From JAADEM01 sp965371855 (GTDB taxonomy: Bacteria; Bacteroidota; Bacteroidia; Bacteroidales; Marinilabiliaceae): a DNA stretch of 64,000 nt. The stretch spans positions 1-64,000 of the forward strand of contig CBDUZZ010000010.1 in NCBI GenBank assembly GCA_965371855.1, written 5' to 3'. Shown piece after piece: positions 26,930-36,430 of the stretch; the first letter of the stretch is position 1; each line of letters opens with the position of its first letter. A model generated the notes under the pieces. That model worked only from the letters and a program-made list of their open reading frames with translations, was not told the origin of the DNA and searched no databases. A program made the position numbers and the translations under genes.

Positions 26930-27159
26930 ACAACTCTTTTTCTGTCAACTTACTCCTGTCAGTGAAAAACATTTTTTTATACGGCAATGTTAGATAAATG
27001 TTTTAATTTAAAGAAAAGTTTATAGTGAATTAATGTTAAAGATGATTAAGTTAATGCATGGTTCTGTATAAAATATCGACTAAAAAGAAAAAGAATTTGT
27101 ATTTTAATAAACTGTAATCTAACGTACATCTCTATTGATTTGAGATATAAAGGATAATC

Positions 27160-27765
27160 ATGGATCAATCATCCGGTAATAATGTGAAAGTTTATAATGT
27201 TAAGAACCTTTATATAAAGGGTGCTGCATTGTTGCTTAAAGATAAATTAGAGGACTTGGGATTTAATGTTAGCCATATTGATCCCGGAATAATGATATTG
27301 GGAGATGTTCAAAATATTGATGAAGATAAATTATTTAAGATACTTAACAAGTATGGTTTTGAGATAATTAAAGATAAAGACCTGTTGCTTGTTGAGCAGA
27401 TAAAACAAGCTGTTATTGAATTGATTCATTATATGAACAATATGAATTCCGTTGTTCGGAAATCAGAATATATAGTTGAGAAACTTGGGAAAAGTTACAG
27501 TTATCTTTCAAGAGTGTTTTCCAGATTTGAACCAATTACACTGGAAAAGTATATTATTTTTCAAAAGATAGAAAGGATAAAAGACCTTATTGATCAGGAT
27601 GAACTAACTTTAAGTGAAATTTCATATATAATGGATTACAGTAGTGTTCAGTATCTTTCTAATCAGTTTAAAAAGATTACAGGATATTCGGTTACAGAGT
27701 ATAAAAGCAATACTACTGGAAAAAAGAGTTTTCTTGATGAATTAGACGTGAAAGATTATAACTAA
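27160..27765 (+). CDS. AraC-type regulator with an N-terminal ferredoxin-like domain
   Basis: Residues 1-75 fold as a probable beta-alpha-beta-beta-alpha-beta unit (KVYNVKNLYIKGAALLLKDK, LEDLGFNVSHIDPGIMIL), similar to HMA domains but without the CxxC metal site. Residues 90-185 are an AraC DNA-binding domain with two helix-turn-helix motifs (EYIVEKLGKSYSYLSRVFSR; LSEISYIMDYSSVQYLSNQF). At 201 residues it lacks a classical AraC sugar-binding arm. It opens the plus-strand cluster that continues to 34806 and is the likely local regulator. Confidence 0.8.
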   Translation: MDQSSGNNVKVYNVKNLYIKGAALLLKDKLEDLGFNVSHIDPGIMILGDVQNIDEDKLFKILNKYGFEIIKDKDLLLVEQIKQAVIELIHYMNNMNSVVRKSEYIVEKLGKSYSYLSRVFSRFEPITLEKYIIFQKIERIKDLIDQDELTLSEISYIMDYSSVQYLSNQFKKITGYSVTEYKSNTTGKKSFLDELDVKDYN

Positions 27766-27869
27766 TTATGGAAAGACAGAATTTCATAATTCTATTGCAT
27801 AATTTTATAACAATAACAATTTGAAAAATTAAATCTTTGTATCAGAAAAAAAAACTAAAAACTTTAAAT

Positions 27870-28115
27870 ATGGAACTTAGGAAAAATATAGCAATTAGTG
27901 ATACCGGATTTGTATTTGATGCAAGTAGCGGTGAATCATACTCTTTAAATCCAATAGGGTTGGAAATATTGACCTTTTTGAAAAGTGGATTAAAAGATGA
28001 CGACATTAAAGAGAAGATACTTGAAAAATATGATGTAGATGGATCAACATTCGATTTGGTTTATTTCGATTTTGTCAGATCTTTACAACAATTTGATTTG
28101 CTTGAAAAATCATGA
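27870..28115 (+). CDS. PqqD-like small protein
   Basis: The start at the ATG at 27870 gives 81 residues; a TTG upstream would add 11. The pattern GEVFDASSG-like (FVFDASSGESYSLNPIGLEI) followed by LTFLKSG and a C-terminal winged-helix-like half matches the PqqD/RRE family, which binds peptide substrates for tailoring enzymes. In Bacteroidota similar proteins occur in the HPr-rel-A group. Its stop overlaps the ATG of the ATP-grasp gene (ATGA), so they are translated together. No precursor peptide is obvious nearby. Confidence 0.7.
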   Translation: MELRKNIAISDTGFVFDASSGESYSLNPIGLEILTFLKSGLKDDDIKEKILEKYDVDGSTFDLVYFDFVRSLQQFDLLEKS

Positions 28116-29158
28116 AAAAAATTAAACTTACAATTGCAGTATCAGGATTAAACAATACAGATAATCCAGGGCCGGGTGTTCCTTTTATAAGAGCAGTAAA
28201 AGAATCTGAGAAGTTTGATCTGAAAATTATAGGTCTTGCTTATGAGAATCTGGAACCTGGTATTTATATGCCGGGAATGGTAAAAAAAGTTTATAAGATG
28301 CCATATCCGTCTGAAGGTAAAGTGCCCTTTTTGGAACGCATCACTTATATAAATCAACAGGAGAATATCGATGTTTTAATTCCAAATTTTGATGCCGAAC
28401 TGCAAACTGTAATGATTAGTGAGAAAGAGCTTGAAGAGATGGGCATAAAAACTTTTCTGCCAACTCTGAAACAGTTTGAAGAGAGACATAAATCGGAATT
28501 GGATAAGTTTGGTGAGACATATGATATTAAAGTTCCGCATAGTGTGTCTTTATCAGGTTCGGGTGATATAAATAAACTTCCTAAGGATTTTGAATATCCT
28601 GTAATGGTAAAAGGCAAATTTTATGATGCCCATATTGCCTACAATAAAGATCAGGTAACTAATCATTTTAATAAAATAAGTGCACAATGGGGTGTGCCGG
28701 TAATTGTTCAGGAGTTTATTAAGGGCACAGAGGTTAATGTAATTGCATTGGGTGACGGACTTGGTAATACTATCGGAGCAGTGCCAATGCGGAAGCAATA
28801 TATTACCGATAAAGGTAAAGCCTGGGGCGGTATTACCATTGATGATTCTAATATGATTGAGCTTACCAGAAAACTGATTTCTGAAACTAAGTGGCGTGGT
28901 GGAATGGAACTGGAACTGATAAAGACATTAAATAACGAATATTATCTTATTGAAATAAATCCCCGTCTTCCTGCCTGGTTGTACCTGGGAGTTGGTGCCG
29001 GGCAAAATCTGCCTGAAGCCATGTTGCTAATGGCATTGGGTGAAAAGGTACAACCATATACATCTTTTGATGTTGGTAAAATGTTTGTACGCTACTCTTA
29101 TGATATGATGGTTGATCTGAATGATTTCCAGAAAATATCAATGAACAGTGAAATATAG
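28112..29158 (+). CDS. ATP-grasp ligase of unknown substrate
   Basis: The 348-residue enzyme has a pre-ATP-grasp Rossmann-like domain (residues 1-115). The ATP-grasp fold follows: YPVMVKGKFYDAHIAYNK gives the ATP-binding Lys, VIVQEFIKGTEVNVIALG the hinge, and YLIEINPRLPAW the metal-binding Glu and Asn. Such enzymes join a carboxylate to an amine or other nucleophile via acyl-phosphate. The carbamoyl-phosphate-synthase-like layout is closest in general shape. It is coupled by a 4-bp overlap to the PqqD-like gene and followed by a PLP decarboxylase, suggesting a small-molecule or peptide pathway. Confidence 0.8.
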   Translation: MKKIKLTIAVSGLNNTDNPGPGVPFIRAVKESEKFDLKIIGLAYENLEPGIYMPGMVKKVYKMPYPSEGKVPFLERITYINQQENIDVLIPNFDAELQTVMISEKELEEMGIKTFLPTLKQFEERHKSELDKFGETYDIKVPHSVSLSGSGDINKLPKDFEYPVMVKGKFYDAHIAYNKDQVTNHFNKISAQWGVPVIVQEFIKGTEVNVIALGDGLGNTIGAVPMRKQYITDKGKAWGGITIDDSNMIELTRKLISETKWRGGMELELIKTLNNEYYLIEINPRLPAWLYLGVGAGQNLPEAMLLMALGEKVQPYTSFDVGKMFVRYSYDMMVDLNDFQKISMNSEI

Positions 29159-29262
29159 TAGTTGATAGTTATAAAGTTATAAAGTTGAAAGAGGGTGGGT
29201 ATATTCCAATTAATCTTCATTCAAAACATAATAAACAAATAAACGAATAAACAACATAAATC

Positions 29263-30606
29263 ATGAAACTTCCATTTGAACGTCCGTTAATAAAAAAGAT
29301 TAATGCAGGAATGCCGAGTAAATTTGGCATGAAACCAACATTGAAACCGATAGAGAAGATTGATGGAGTACCGGTTAGTGATCTCCTGAAACAGTATGGA
29401 TCACCACTGTTTGTCGTTTCTGAACAAACAATCAGGGAAACATATCGTGAAGCTAAACAGGCCTTTGAAACACGTTATCCTAAAGTGCAGTTTGCATGGT
29501 CGTATAAAACAAATTATCTGAATGCTGTTTGTCGGATATTTCATGATGAAGGAGCATGGGCAGAGGTGGTTTCAGGGATGGAATATGATAAAGCTCTTCA
29601 TAATGGGGTTAAGGGATCACAGATTATTTTTAATGGCCCGAGTAAAACCAGAGAAGATCTGGTAAAGGCTATAGGTAACGATTCATTAATTCATCTTGAT
29701 CACTTTGATGAATTGTTTTTGGTGCTGGAATTGGCACAGTCGGCAGAGAAGAAACCTAAGGTAGCTATCAGGGTTAATATGGATACAGGTATATATCCCA
29801 GATGGGATCGCTTTGGGTTTAATTATGAGAACGGCGAGGCATGGGAGGCTCTGAATCGTATTATGCTTTCTCAAAAACTCGAATTGGTAGGCTTGCACAC
29901 TCATATCGGGACTTATATTATGACGCCTGATGCTTACAAGGTTGCTGCATCAAAACTTGCTGACCTTGCTTATAATGTTGAAAGAAAGTTTAAGCATAAT
30001 ATTAGATATATTGATATGGGAGGAGGGTTTGCTTCTAAAAATACGCTTAAAGGGGCATATCATACTGGCATTGATACTACTCCTTCTTTTGAAGAGTATG
30101 CCGAGGCGATAAGTGGTGCCCTGATCAGTTCAAATCTTAATCCTGAAAAATTGCCTGTTCTTATTTTGGAAACCGGAAGAGCAGTGATAGATGATGCCGG
30201 GTATATTTTGGGTACAGTTATAGCCAACAAAAGGCTTTCTGATGGTAGAAGGTCGTTAATTGTTGATGTTGGCGTTAATCTTCTGTTTACATCTTTCTGG
30301 TATGAACATGAGATATATCCTGCCAAAGGGACAACTCAGTTTACCGAAGAAACAACTATTTATGGCCCCTTATGTATGAATATTGATGTGCTAAGAAATG
30401 CTATTGATTTTCCTGTCCTGAAAGCAGGTGATGAGTTTGTTATAAAGCGTACAGGAGCATATAATATGACGCAATGGATGCAATTTATTCATAACCGTCC
30501 GGCTATTGTACTTATTGATGAACATGGGAAAAGTCATTTAATAAGAGAACATGAAACGTTAGAAACCATAATGCATCATGAAAGAGTACCGAAACATTTG
30601 AGTTGA
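29263..30606 (+). CDS. Fold-type III PLP decarboxylase (diaminopimelate/ornithine decarboxylase-like)
   Basis: The 447-residue enzyme has the alanine-racemase-type barrel. FAWSYKTNY places the PLP Lys at residue 82, GLHTHIGT stacks on the cofactor, YIDMGGGFASK binds phosphate, LETGRAVIDDAG follows, and YGPLCMNIDVL gives the partner-subunit catalytic Cys. It differs from true LysA in lacking the usual LysA N-terminal segment and specificity helix, so lysine synthesis is not assured. It lies about 100 bp after the ATP-grasp gene on the same strand. It may supply or process an amine in that pathway. Confidence 0.85.
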   Translation: MKLPFERPLIKKINAGMPSKFGMKPTLKPIEKIDGVPVSDLLKQYGSPLFVVSEQTIRETYREAKQAFETRYPKVQFAWSYKTNYLNAVCRIFHDEGAWAEVVSGMEYDKALHNGVKGSQIIFNGPSKTREDLVKAIGNDSLIHLDHFDELFLVLELAQSAEKKPKVAIRVNMDTGIYPRWDRFGFNYENGEAWEALNRIMLSQKLELVGLHTHIGTYIMTPDAYKVAASKLADLAYNVERKFKHNIRYIDMGGGFASKNTLKGAYHTGIDTTPSFEEYAEAISGALISSNLNPEKLPVLILETGRAVIDDAGYILGTVIANKRLSDGRRSLIVDVGVNLLFTSFWYEHEIYPAKGTTQFTEETTIYGPLCMNIDVLRNAIDFPVLKAGDEFVIKRTGAYNMTQWMQFIHNRPAIVLIDEHGKSHLIREHETLETIMHHERVPKHLS

Positions 30607-30663
30607 TGTGATTAGCAGATTAGCAGATGTGATTATTAGTTGATTGTTATACCTGCTAATTAC

Positions 30664-30712
30664 TAAATAAACAAATCACCACATCATCAATTGCCACATC
30701 ACCAAATCAAAC
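30664..30712. repeat. Intergenic short tandem repeat (AAATCACCACATCA-like)
   Basis: Degenerate repeats of AAATCACCACATCATC fill the spacer before the urea-transporter gene, matching the string at 9428-9478 in type. They are non-coding. Confidence 0.55.
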
Positions 30713-30713
30713 A

Positions 30714-32921
30714 ATGTCAGAGATAAAAAATATATATAAGGAAAAAATACAACCTTTCATAGAGGGAGTTTTTAACGCCTATTCTGAGGTGTTTTTTTCT
30801 GACAGTAAAGTTTTTGGCAGCATTCTGGTTGCAATAACATTTCTTGACTGGCCGTTAGGTGTTGCCGGTTTGGTATCGGTATTGGTGGCTAATGGTACTG
30901 CTTACCGACTTGGATTCGACGAATACCATATAAGGCGTGGCTATTACGGCTTTAATGCTTTGTTAGCCGGTTTGGGATTGGCATTGTATTATGAACCGAG
31001 CTTAGTTCTCTTTATGATTTTAATGGTAGCATCACTGTTCAGCCTGTTTATCACAATAAGTCTTAAAGGTTTTTTTGGTAATTACGGGTTACCTTATTTA
31101 AGTTTACCTTTTATTATTACTTTATGGATAATAATTTTGGCCAGTAATGATTTTGTTAATTTAGGTTTGAATGAAAGAGGTATATATACCTTAAACACTA
31201 TTTACTCCAGAGGGGGTGTTAATCTGATTAATTTTTATGAATGGATAGAAAATATTCCTCTATATGATTCATTGAAGATTTATCTTAAATCATTAGCATC
31301 GATATTCTTTCAGCAAAATATGTTTTCCGGAATCCTTATTGCATTTGGTCTTTTATGGTTTTCTCGTATTGCATTTTCCTTATCATTAATAGGATTTTAT
31401 GCTGCGTACTTTTTTTATGGTTTTATTGGTGCTGATTTTGAAACCCTGAATTATACTTACATAGGTTTCAATTATATTTTGGCATCAATAGCAATCGGTG
31501 GATATTTTCTTATCCCTTCAAAAACCACATACATGTGGATTGTTTTAATAATCCCTTTGTTGGCTGTTTTAACCGTAAGTTTGTCTAAGATATTTGCTGT
31601 CTGGAATTTGTCAATATATGCTCTTTCCTTTAATGTCATTGTTCTCCTGTTTTTATATGTGTTGAAATTAAGAGGGCAAACGGCCAAAAAACCCATTGAG
31701 GTTTTTATTCAGAATAATTCGCCGGAGAAGAATTTTTATGCTTGGAAAAGTGAAATGGAACGATTTGGAAACCGGTCATTTGTCGTAATTAAACTTCCTT
31801 TTTTCGGGACATGGAGTGTCTCTCAGGGACATACCGGGGAATACACACATAAGGGTGATTGGCGTCATGCATGGGATTTTGTAATTCTTAACAATAAAGG
31901 GCTTCAATATAAAAATGAAGGTAATATTCATGAAGATTATTATTGTTTCGATAAAGCTGTAGTTGCTCCGGCAGACGGAATTATTATAGATGTAATCAAT
32001 AATATTGCAGATAATCCTGTGGGAGATGTGAATACTATTGATAACTGGGGTAATACTGTTGTAATTAAGCATAATGATTATTTGTACAGTAAATTGAGTC
32101 ACCTGAAAGAGAATTCGATAGAAGTAAAAGAGGGACAAAAAGTTAAGTTTGGTGCTATTATTGGTAAGTGTGGTAACTCAGGAAGATCGCCTTATCCGCA
32201 TTTGCATTTCCAGTTACAAGGCACACCATATATTGGTTCAACAACTCTTAACCACCCAATTGCCAGTTATATAACAGAAGTCAATGGTGAGTATGAGTTG
32301 CAACTCTACGATATTCCTAAAGAGGGTGATTTGTTGAGTAATATACAACCGGATGAATTGTTATCAACAGCATTCCATTTTACTCCGGGAGAGAAGATGA
32401 GTTGGAAAGATGAAAATTCCAATTTGTTAGCTGAGTGGGAAGTTATGACCTCGGTATATAATAAGTCATATTTTCATTGTAAAAAAACAAACAGCATAGC
32501 CTGGTTCGAAAATGATGGAGCACTATTTTATTTTACTCATTTTGATGGCGACAAAAACAGTCTTTTATATCATTTTTACCGTGCTGCATTTATGATACAG
32601 TTAAGTTTTAAAAGTACTATGGAGATTAGGGATAGATATCCGGTGAATAAGATATTTAAACCCTATGAATTAATTTTGCAGGATTTTGTTGCTCCATTCT
32701 ACATTTTTAAAAAAGCCCACTTTAAACTTAAATATGTAAATATTGATAACGAAACATTCCCATCAGAAATGAAAATAGAATCAGAAGTGCATAAAACAAA
32801 CTGGTTTAAGCAAAAACACGATTGCACTTATGAGTTATTTATTGAATCAAAAGGAATACAGAAGTTTAATATTAAAACTAAAACTAAACAATACAGAATA
32901 ATATGTACAAAGCCACTATAA
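30714..32921 (+). CDS. Urea-transporter-like membrane protein fused to an M23 peptidase domain
   Basis: Residues 1-320 hold about ten membrane helices. They include the UT-type repeat features LAGLGLALYY and GLPYLSLPFIITLWI, consistent with a urea channel. Residues 370-510 are an M23/LytM domain. Zinc ligands sit in HKGDWRHAWDF (His-x-x-Asp) and PHLHFQLQ (His-x-His), and GNTVVIKHNDYLYSKLSHL is also typical. A further ~200-residue beta-rich tail follows. Fusion of a small-solute channel to a peptidoglycan-type peptidase is unusual but occurs in Bacteroidota. The next gene overlaps its end by 19 bp. Confidence 0.8.
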   Translation: MSEIKNIYKEKIQPFIEGVFNAYSEVFFSDSKVFGSILVAITFLDWPLGVAGLVSVLVANGTAYRLGFDEYHIRRGYYGFNALLAGLGLALYYEPSLVLFMILMVASLFSLFITISLKGFFGNYGLPYLSLPFIITLWIIILASNDFVNLGLNERGIYTLNTIYSRGGVNLINFYEWIENIPLYDSLKIYLKSLASIFFQQNMFSGILIAFGLLWFSRIAFSLSLIGFYAAYFFYGFIGADFETLNYTYIGFNYILASIAIGGYFLIPSKTTYMWIVLIIPLLAVLTVSLSKIFAVWNLSIYALSFNVIVLLFLYVLKLRGQTAKKPIEVFIQNNSPEKNFYAWKSEMERFGNRSFVVIKLPFFGTWSVSQGHTGEYTHKGDWRHAWDFVILNNKGLQYKNEGNIHEDYYCFDKAVVAPADGIIIDVINNIADNPVGDVNTIDNWGNTVVIKHNDYLYSKLSHLKENSIEVKEGQKVKFGAIIGKCGNSGRSPYPHLHFQLQGTPYIGSTTLNHPIASYITEVNGEYELQLYDIPKEGDLLSNIQPDELLSTAFHFTPGEKMSWKDENSNLLAEWEVMTSVYNKSYFHCKKTNSIAWFENDGALFYFTHFDGDKNSLLYHFYRAAFMIQLSFKSTMEIRDRYPVNKIFKPYELILQDFVAPFYIFKKAHFKLKYVNIDNETFPSEMKIESEVHKTNWFKQKHDCTYELFIESKGIQKFNIKTKTKQYRIICTKPL

Positions 32922-34204
32922 TTTTGTTTGTATTACTCTTCTTTGCTTCAATGCAGGGGAAAGCACAAAGGAATGATTTTGCTCATTACGATTCATTGAC
33001 TTATAAACTATATATGGATAAAGATTATAAGCAACTGCTAACGGTTGGTAAAGAAGCGTTATATTCAGGATTCGATTACTATTATTTGAGGATGAGAACG
33101 GGTATAGCTGCGTATAACAAAAAGAAATATCGTTTAGCGACGGATCATTTCGAAAAAGCTTTAGCATTTTCTGATAATGACATTGTTCGAGAATACCTTT
33201 ATTATGCCAGCCTTTGGGGAGGAGAACCATTAAAAGCTCAAGAAACTATTAAAGGGATGTCGGATGCTTTAAGAATTCGTATCGGAATTTCAGGAAAAGA
33301 TATTTTGGCAATAGATGTTGATATGGCGCTATTGAATCAGACAGAGGCTTTCCCGGATGATTTTGATTTCCCTGAGCTAGAAGGAACACAAATAATACCA
33401 ACACAATTTTTCAATATGTCATTTAGTTTGATGCATGGGTTAGGAGGGAAAGCTAATATGACACATACCATTACATATTTGCATAGAAGTAATGATAAAT
33501 ATACTTTTGATAATAATCAGGAGTATTATGATACGGAGTTTAATGCTAATCAAATTCAATATTATTTAGGTTCTGCAATATCTATAGGTCGGTCATGGGC
33601 TCTTCATTTGGGAGGGCATTTTTCTGCAGTGTCTTTTCCTGAATATATTGAACGAGGGTATGGATCTAATCAGTTTATAAAAAACACATCCTGGAATCAG
33701 GATTATATTTTTTCAGCTTCATTATTAAAAAATTTCACCCATGCATCTATTGAGGGCGAAATGGTATTAATGAGTATGAATGGAGTGTTTAGTTCCCAGC
33801 CGACAGCTATTTTAAGGCTCTATCCGTTAGCTAATTTAAACCTATATACACAATCACAATTTTCATATTTGCTAAAAGATAATTCCGGTACTTTTTTTCA
33901 ACAACAAAAGGTAGGATTTAAGGTATTAAAACGGTTATGGTTAGAAGCTAATTATTTTTCAGGTGATGTTTCAGGATTTACATTAAATAACGGATCAATG
34001 CTTTTTAATGGGGCAGAGGAGGTAAACCGCATGGCAGGTGGAATGATGATTATACCTGTAAGTCCAAAATTCAGCCTTACATTAGGATATCAGAACAGAG
34101 TACAAACAAATTATTTCATGCAGGATTATGATGTTAATTTGAAAAGTAACAAATTGGAATTAAATTATTCACTTTTATTTATATTGTTATCATGGACACT
34201 TTAA
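32903..34204 (+). CDS. Predicted outer-membrane beta-barrel protein with TPR-like N-terminus
   Basis: The 433-residue protein has a signal peptide ending MQGKAQ. Residues 25-130 are helical and repeat-like (YYYLRMRTGIAAYNKKKYRL, ATDHFEKALAFS). The rest alternates short amphipathic strands with turns, ending in a Leu/Trp C-terminus (LFILLSWTL). This is consistent with an outer-membrane barrel. No named family is recognised. It overlaps both neighbours (19 bp before, 13 bp after), so it belongs with the urea-transporter fusion and the TPR protein in one operon. Confidence 0.65.
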   Translation: MYKATIILFVLLFFASMQGKAQRNDFAHYDSLTYKLYMDKDYKQLLTVGKEALYSGFDYYYLRMRTGIAAYNKKKYRLATDHFEKALAFSDNDIVREYLYYASLWGGEPLKAQETIKGMSDALRIRIGISGKDILAIDVDMALLNQTEAFPDDFDFPELEGTQIIPTQFFNMSFSLMHGLGGKANMTHTITYLHRSNDKYTFDNNQEYYDTEFNANQIQYYLGSAISIGRSWALHLGGHFSAVSFPEYIERGYGSNQFIKNTSWNQDYIFSASLLKNFTHASIEGEMVLMSMNGVFSSQPTAILRLYPLANLNLYTQSQFSYLLKDNSGTFFQQQKVGFKVLKRLWLEANYFSGDVSGFTLNNGSMLFNGAEEVNRMAGGMMIIPVSPKFSLTLGYQNRVQTNYFMQDYDVNLKSNKLELNYSLLFILLSWTL

Positions 34205-34806
34205 AAAAAATCATAGTATTAGTTATACTGCTTCTTAGTTTTAATATTGTTTATGCACAGGATAGTGTGATTAAGGCATTCGAGGAAAGCTACAGCCTTG
34301 AAAACGAAGGTAAACATAAAGAGGCCCTTACTGCTTTAAAAAAAGTTTACCTTGAGGATAGTTATGAAATAAACCTCAGACTTGGATGGTTGGCGTATCT
34401 GTCAGGTAAATTTACCGAATCAATAGCTTACTATAATAATGCAATAGATAAGCTACCGATGTCGGTTGAGGCACGCTTAGGCCTTGTACTGCCGCTTTCA
34501 GCAATGGGTAACTGGAATCAGATTATTGAGCAATATGATAAAATTCTTGATGTTGATCCTAAAAATTCATTGGTAAATTATCGGCTGGGAGTTATCTTTT
34601 ATGAACGCAAACAATATGATAAAGCTGAATCATACCTGAAAAAGGTGGTGAACCTCTATCCGTTTGATTATGATACCCTTTTAATGCTTGCATGGGTGAA
34701 ATATCGTCAGGGAAATTTTAATCAGGCTAAGCTGTTGTTCAATAAGGCATTGATGGCTAATCCGGCTGATGCTTCAGCAAAAGAGGGGTTGTCGCTAGTG
34801 AAATGA
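34192..34806 (+). CDS. Secreted TPR-repeat protein
   Basis: The 204-residue protein has a signal peptide (ending NIVYAQ). About five tetratricopeptide units follow, for example NLRLGWLAYLSGKFTESIAY, ARLGLVLPLSAMGNWNQIIE and VNYRLGVIFYERKQYDKAES. It is a periplasmic scaffold-type protein, and the partner is probably the barrel protein whose gene it overlaps by 13 bp. It is the last gene of the cluster, followed by short AT-rich repeats and the nfeD gene. Confidence 0.8.
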   Translation: MDTLKKIIVLVILLLSFNIVYAQDSVIKAFEESYSLENEGKHKEALTALKKVYLEDSYEINLRLGWLAYLSGKFTESIAYYNNAIDKLPMSVEARLGLVLPLSAMGNWNQIIEQYDKILDVDPKNSLVNYRLGVIFYERKQYDKAESYLKKVVNLYPFDYDTLLMLAWVKYRQGNFNQAKLLFNKALMANPADASAKEGLSLVK

Positions 34807-34954
34807 TGTGATAAACTGATTAATTGTTGAATCGGTGAACTGTTAAATCGTTGTATTGTTGAATGGTTATTTGTTTATAAGTTTCCTTAATTAGTCATTG
34901 CAAGAAAACCACAAAAATTGTTACTTTTATGGAGAAACAATAAATGTTATTTCC

Positions 34955-36430
34955 ATGAAACGATTAGCAATAGCTCTACTTTTTTTTATAGTCTTGATAA
35001 TCTCTGCATTCGGACAGAAAGATAGTGTGATTAAAAGTATTTATAAGAAACCGTATCTTATTCAAAAGAATGCATTCGGACAGACAGATAGTTTGATTAC
35101 TAGTAGTGATGATTCTACGAAAGTTGTATATGTATTTAAAATATTCAGGGAGATAGGCTCTACAAGCTGGATTCATACGCAGGAGGCATTTGAGGAGGCT
35201 GAGGAGTTGAACACCTCTTGTGTTATTTTGCACTTGAACACTTATGGTGGTCAGGTTATTTTTGCCGATTCAATCCGTACAAAAATTTTAAACAGTAAAA
35301 TTCCGGTTCATGTTTTTATTGATAATAATGCGGCATCAGCAGGTGCACTTATCTCAATAGCATGCGATAGTATTTATATGCGTCCTGGTGCCAATATTGG
35401 GGCAGCTACGGTAGTTAATCAAACAGGTGAGAAGATGCCGGACAAGTACCAGTCGTATATGCGATCTACAATCAGGGCAACTGCTGAGGCTCATGGAGCT
35501 GATACAATAATAACAGCTAACGATACAATAATTATATGGCACAGAGACCCGCGAATTGCCGAAGCTATGGTAGATGAGAGTTTAGCAGTGCCGGGAGTTA
35601 GTGATACTGGTAAGGTGCTTACTTTTACTACTTTGGAAGCTATCAAAAACGGGTTTTGTGAGGGGGAAGCCAATAGCATAGAAGATGTTATCAAGAAGCT
35701 TAAAATTGATAACTATGAAATAGTAGAATTCCGTCCCTCTTTTTACGACGGGTTAAAAGGATTTCTCACAAGTCCTATTCTTCAGGGAATCCTGATCCTA
35801 ATCATTATGGGTGGTATATATTTTGAACTTCAAACGCCGGGTATTGGTTTTCCTTTACTTGCAGCAGGTATTGCTGCGGTACTCTATTTTTCACCATTAT
35901 ATATTGATGGGATAGCTGAAAACTGGGAGATAATTCTTTTTATTATAGGTATAGTATTAATTGCCTTGGAGGTATTTGTTGTTCCCGGATTTGGTATTAC
36001 AGGCGTTTCAGGAATAATTTTGGTTATAACAGGGCTTACTCTTAGTATGCTTAATAATAATGTTTTTGATTTCTCAGATGTTAGTTTTGATGCATTCTTT
36101 AGAGCAATAATGATTGTTCTGTCAGGTTTTGTTCTATCTATTGGATTGGGTATTTACCTCAGCGATAAATTGTTTTCGAAAGGGCCTTTGTCAAAAATTG
36201 CCTTGCAAGCAACTGAATCAATAGAAATGGGATATATTGGTGTTGAAAATTCATTAAAAAATCTGATAGGGATATCAGGTAAGGCCTATACAGATTTGAG
36301 ACCTGCCGGGAAGATTGAAGTTGATGACGAGCAGTACGATGCTGTTGCAGAAACCGGTTATATTGAAAGAGGTGAAGATATAACAGTTGTAAGATTTACA
36401 CATGGGCAGTTGTATGTGAAAAAGGTGTAA
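34955..36430 (+). CDS. NfeD/ClpP-class membrane serine protease (long NfeD)
   Basis: The start at 34955 gives a signal peptide (RLAIALLFFIVLIISAFGQ). Residues 60-250 are a ClpP-like serine protease domain with the Ser in NNAASAGALISIA and HLNTYGGQ as the oxyanion region. Membrane helices at about 280-420 and a C-terminal OB-fold NfeD domain (ISGKAYTDLRPAGKIEVDDE) follow. Long NfeD proteins usually pair with a stomatin/SPFH gene, and none is adjacent here. A 33-bp unit is duplicated near the signal-cleavage site. Confidence 0.9.
   Translation: MKRLAIALLFFIVLIISAFGQKDSVIKSIYKKPYLIQKNAFGQTDSLITSSDDSTKVVYVFKIFREIGSTSWIHTQEAFEEAEELNTSCVILHLNTYGGQVIFADSIRTKILNSKIPVHVFIDNNAASAGALISIACDSIYMRPGANIGAATVVNQTGEKMPDKYQSYMRSTIRATAEAHGADTIITANDTIIIWHRDPRIAEAMVDESLAVPGVSDTGKVLTFTTLEAIKNGFCEGEANSIEDVIKKLKIDNYEIVEFRPSFYDGLKGFLTSPILQGILILIIMGGIYFELQTPGIGFPLLAAGIAAVLYFSPLYIDGIAENWEIILFIIGIVLIALEVFVVPGFGITGVSGIILVITGLTLSMLNNNVFDFSDVSFDAFFRAIMIVLSGFVLSIGLGIYLSDKLFSKGPLSKIALQATESIEMGYIGVENSLKNLIGISGKAYTDLRPAGKIEVDDEQYDAVAETGYIERGEDITVVRFTHGQLYVKKV
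35006..35104 (+). repeat. Direct duplication near the NfeD signal cleavage site
   Basis: A 33-bp unit starting GCATTCGGACAG is present at 35006 and again at 35072, 66 bp (22 codons) apart. It is read as AFGQKDSVIKS and AFGQTDSLITS. It is an in-frame local duplication in the mature N-terminus. Confidence 0.75.

Noticed and set aside
27768..27824. 18-codon frame between the AraC-type and PqqD-like genes as a possible precursor peptide
   Set aside because: It is hydrophobic, AT-driven and has no leader or core features; nothing but position supports it.
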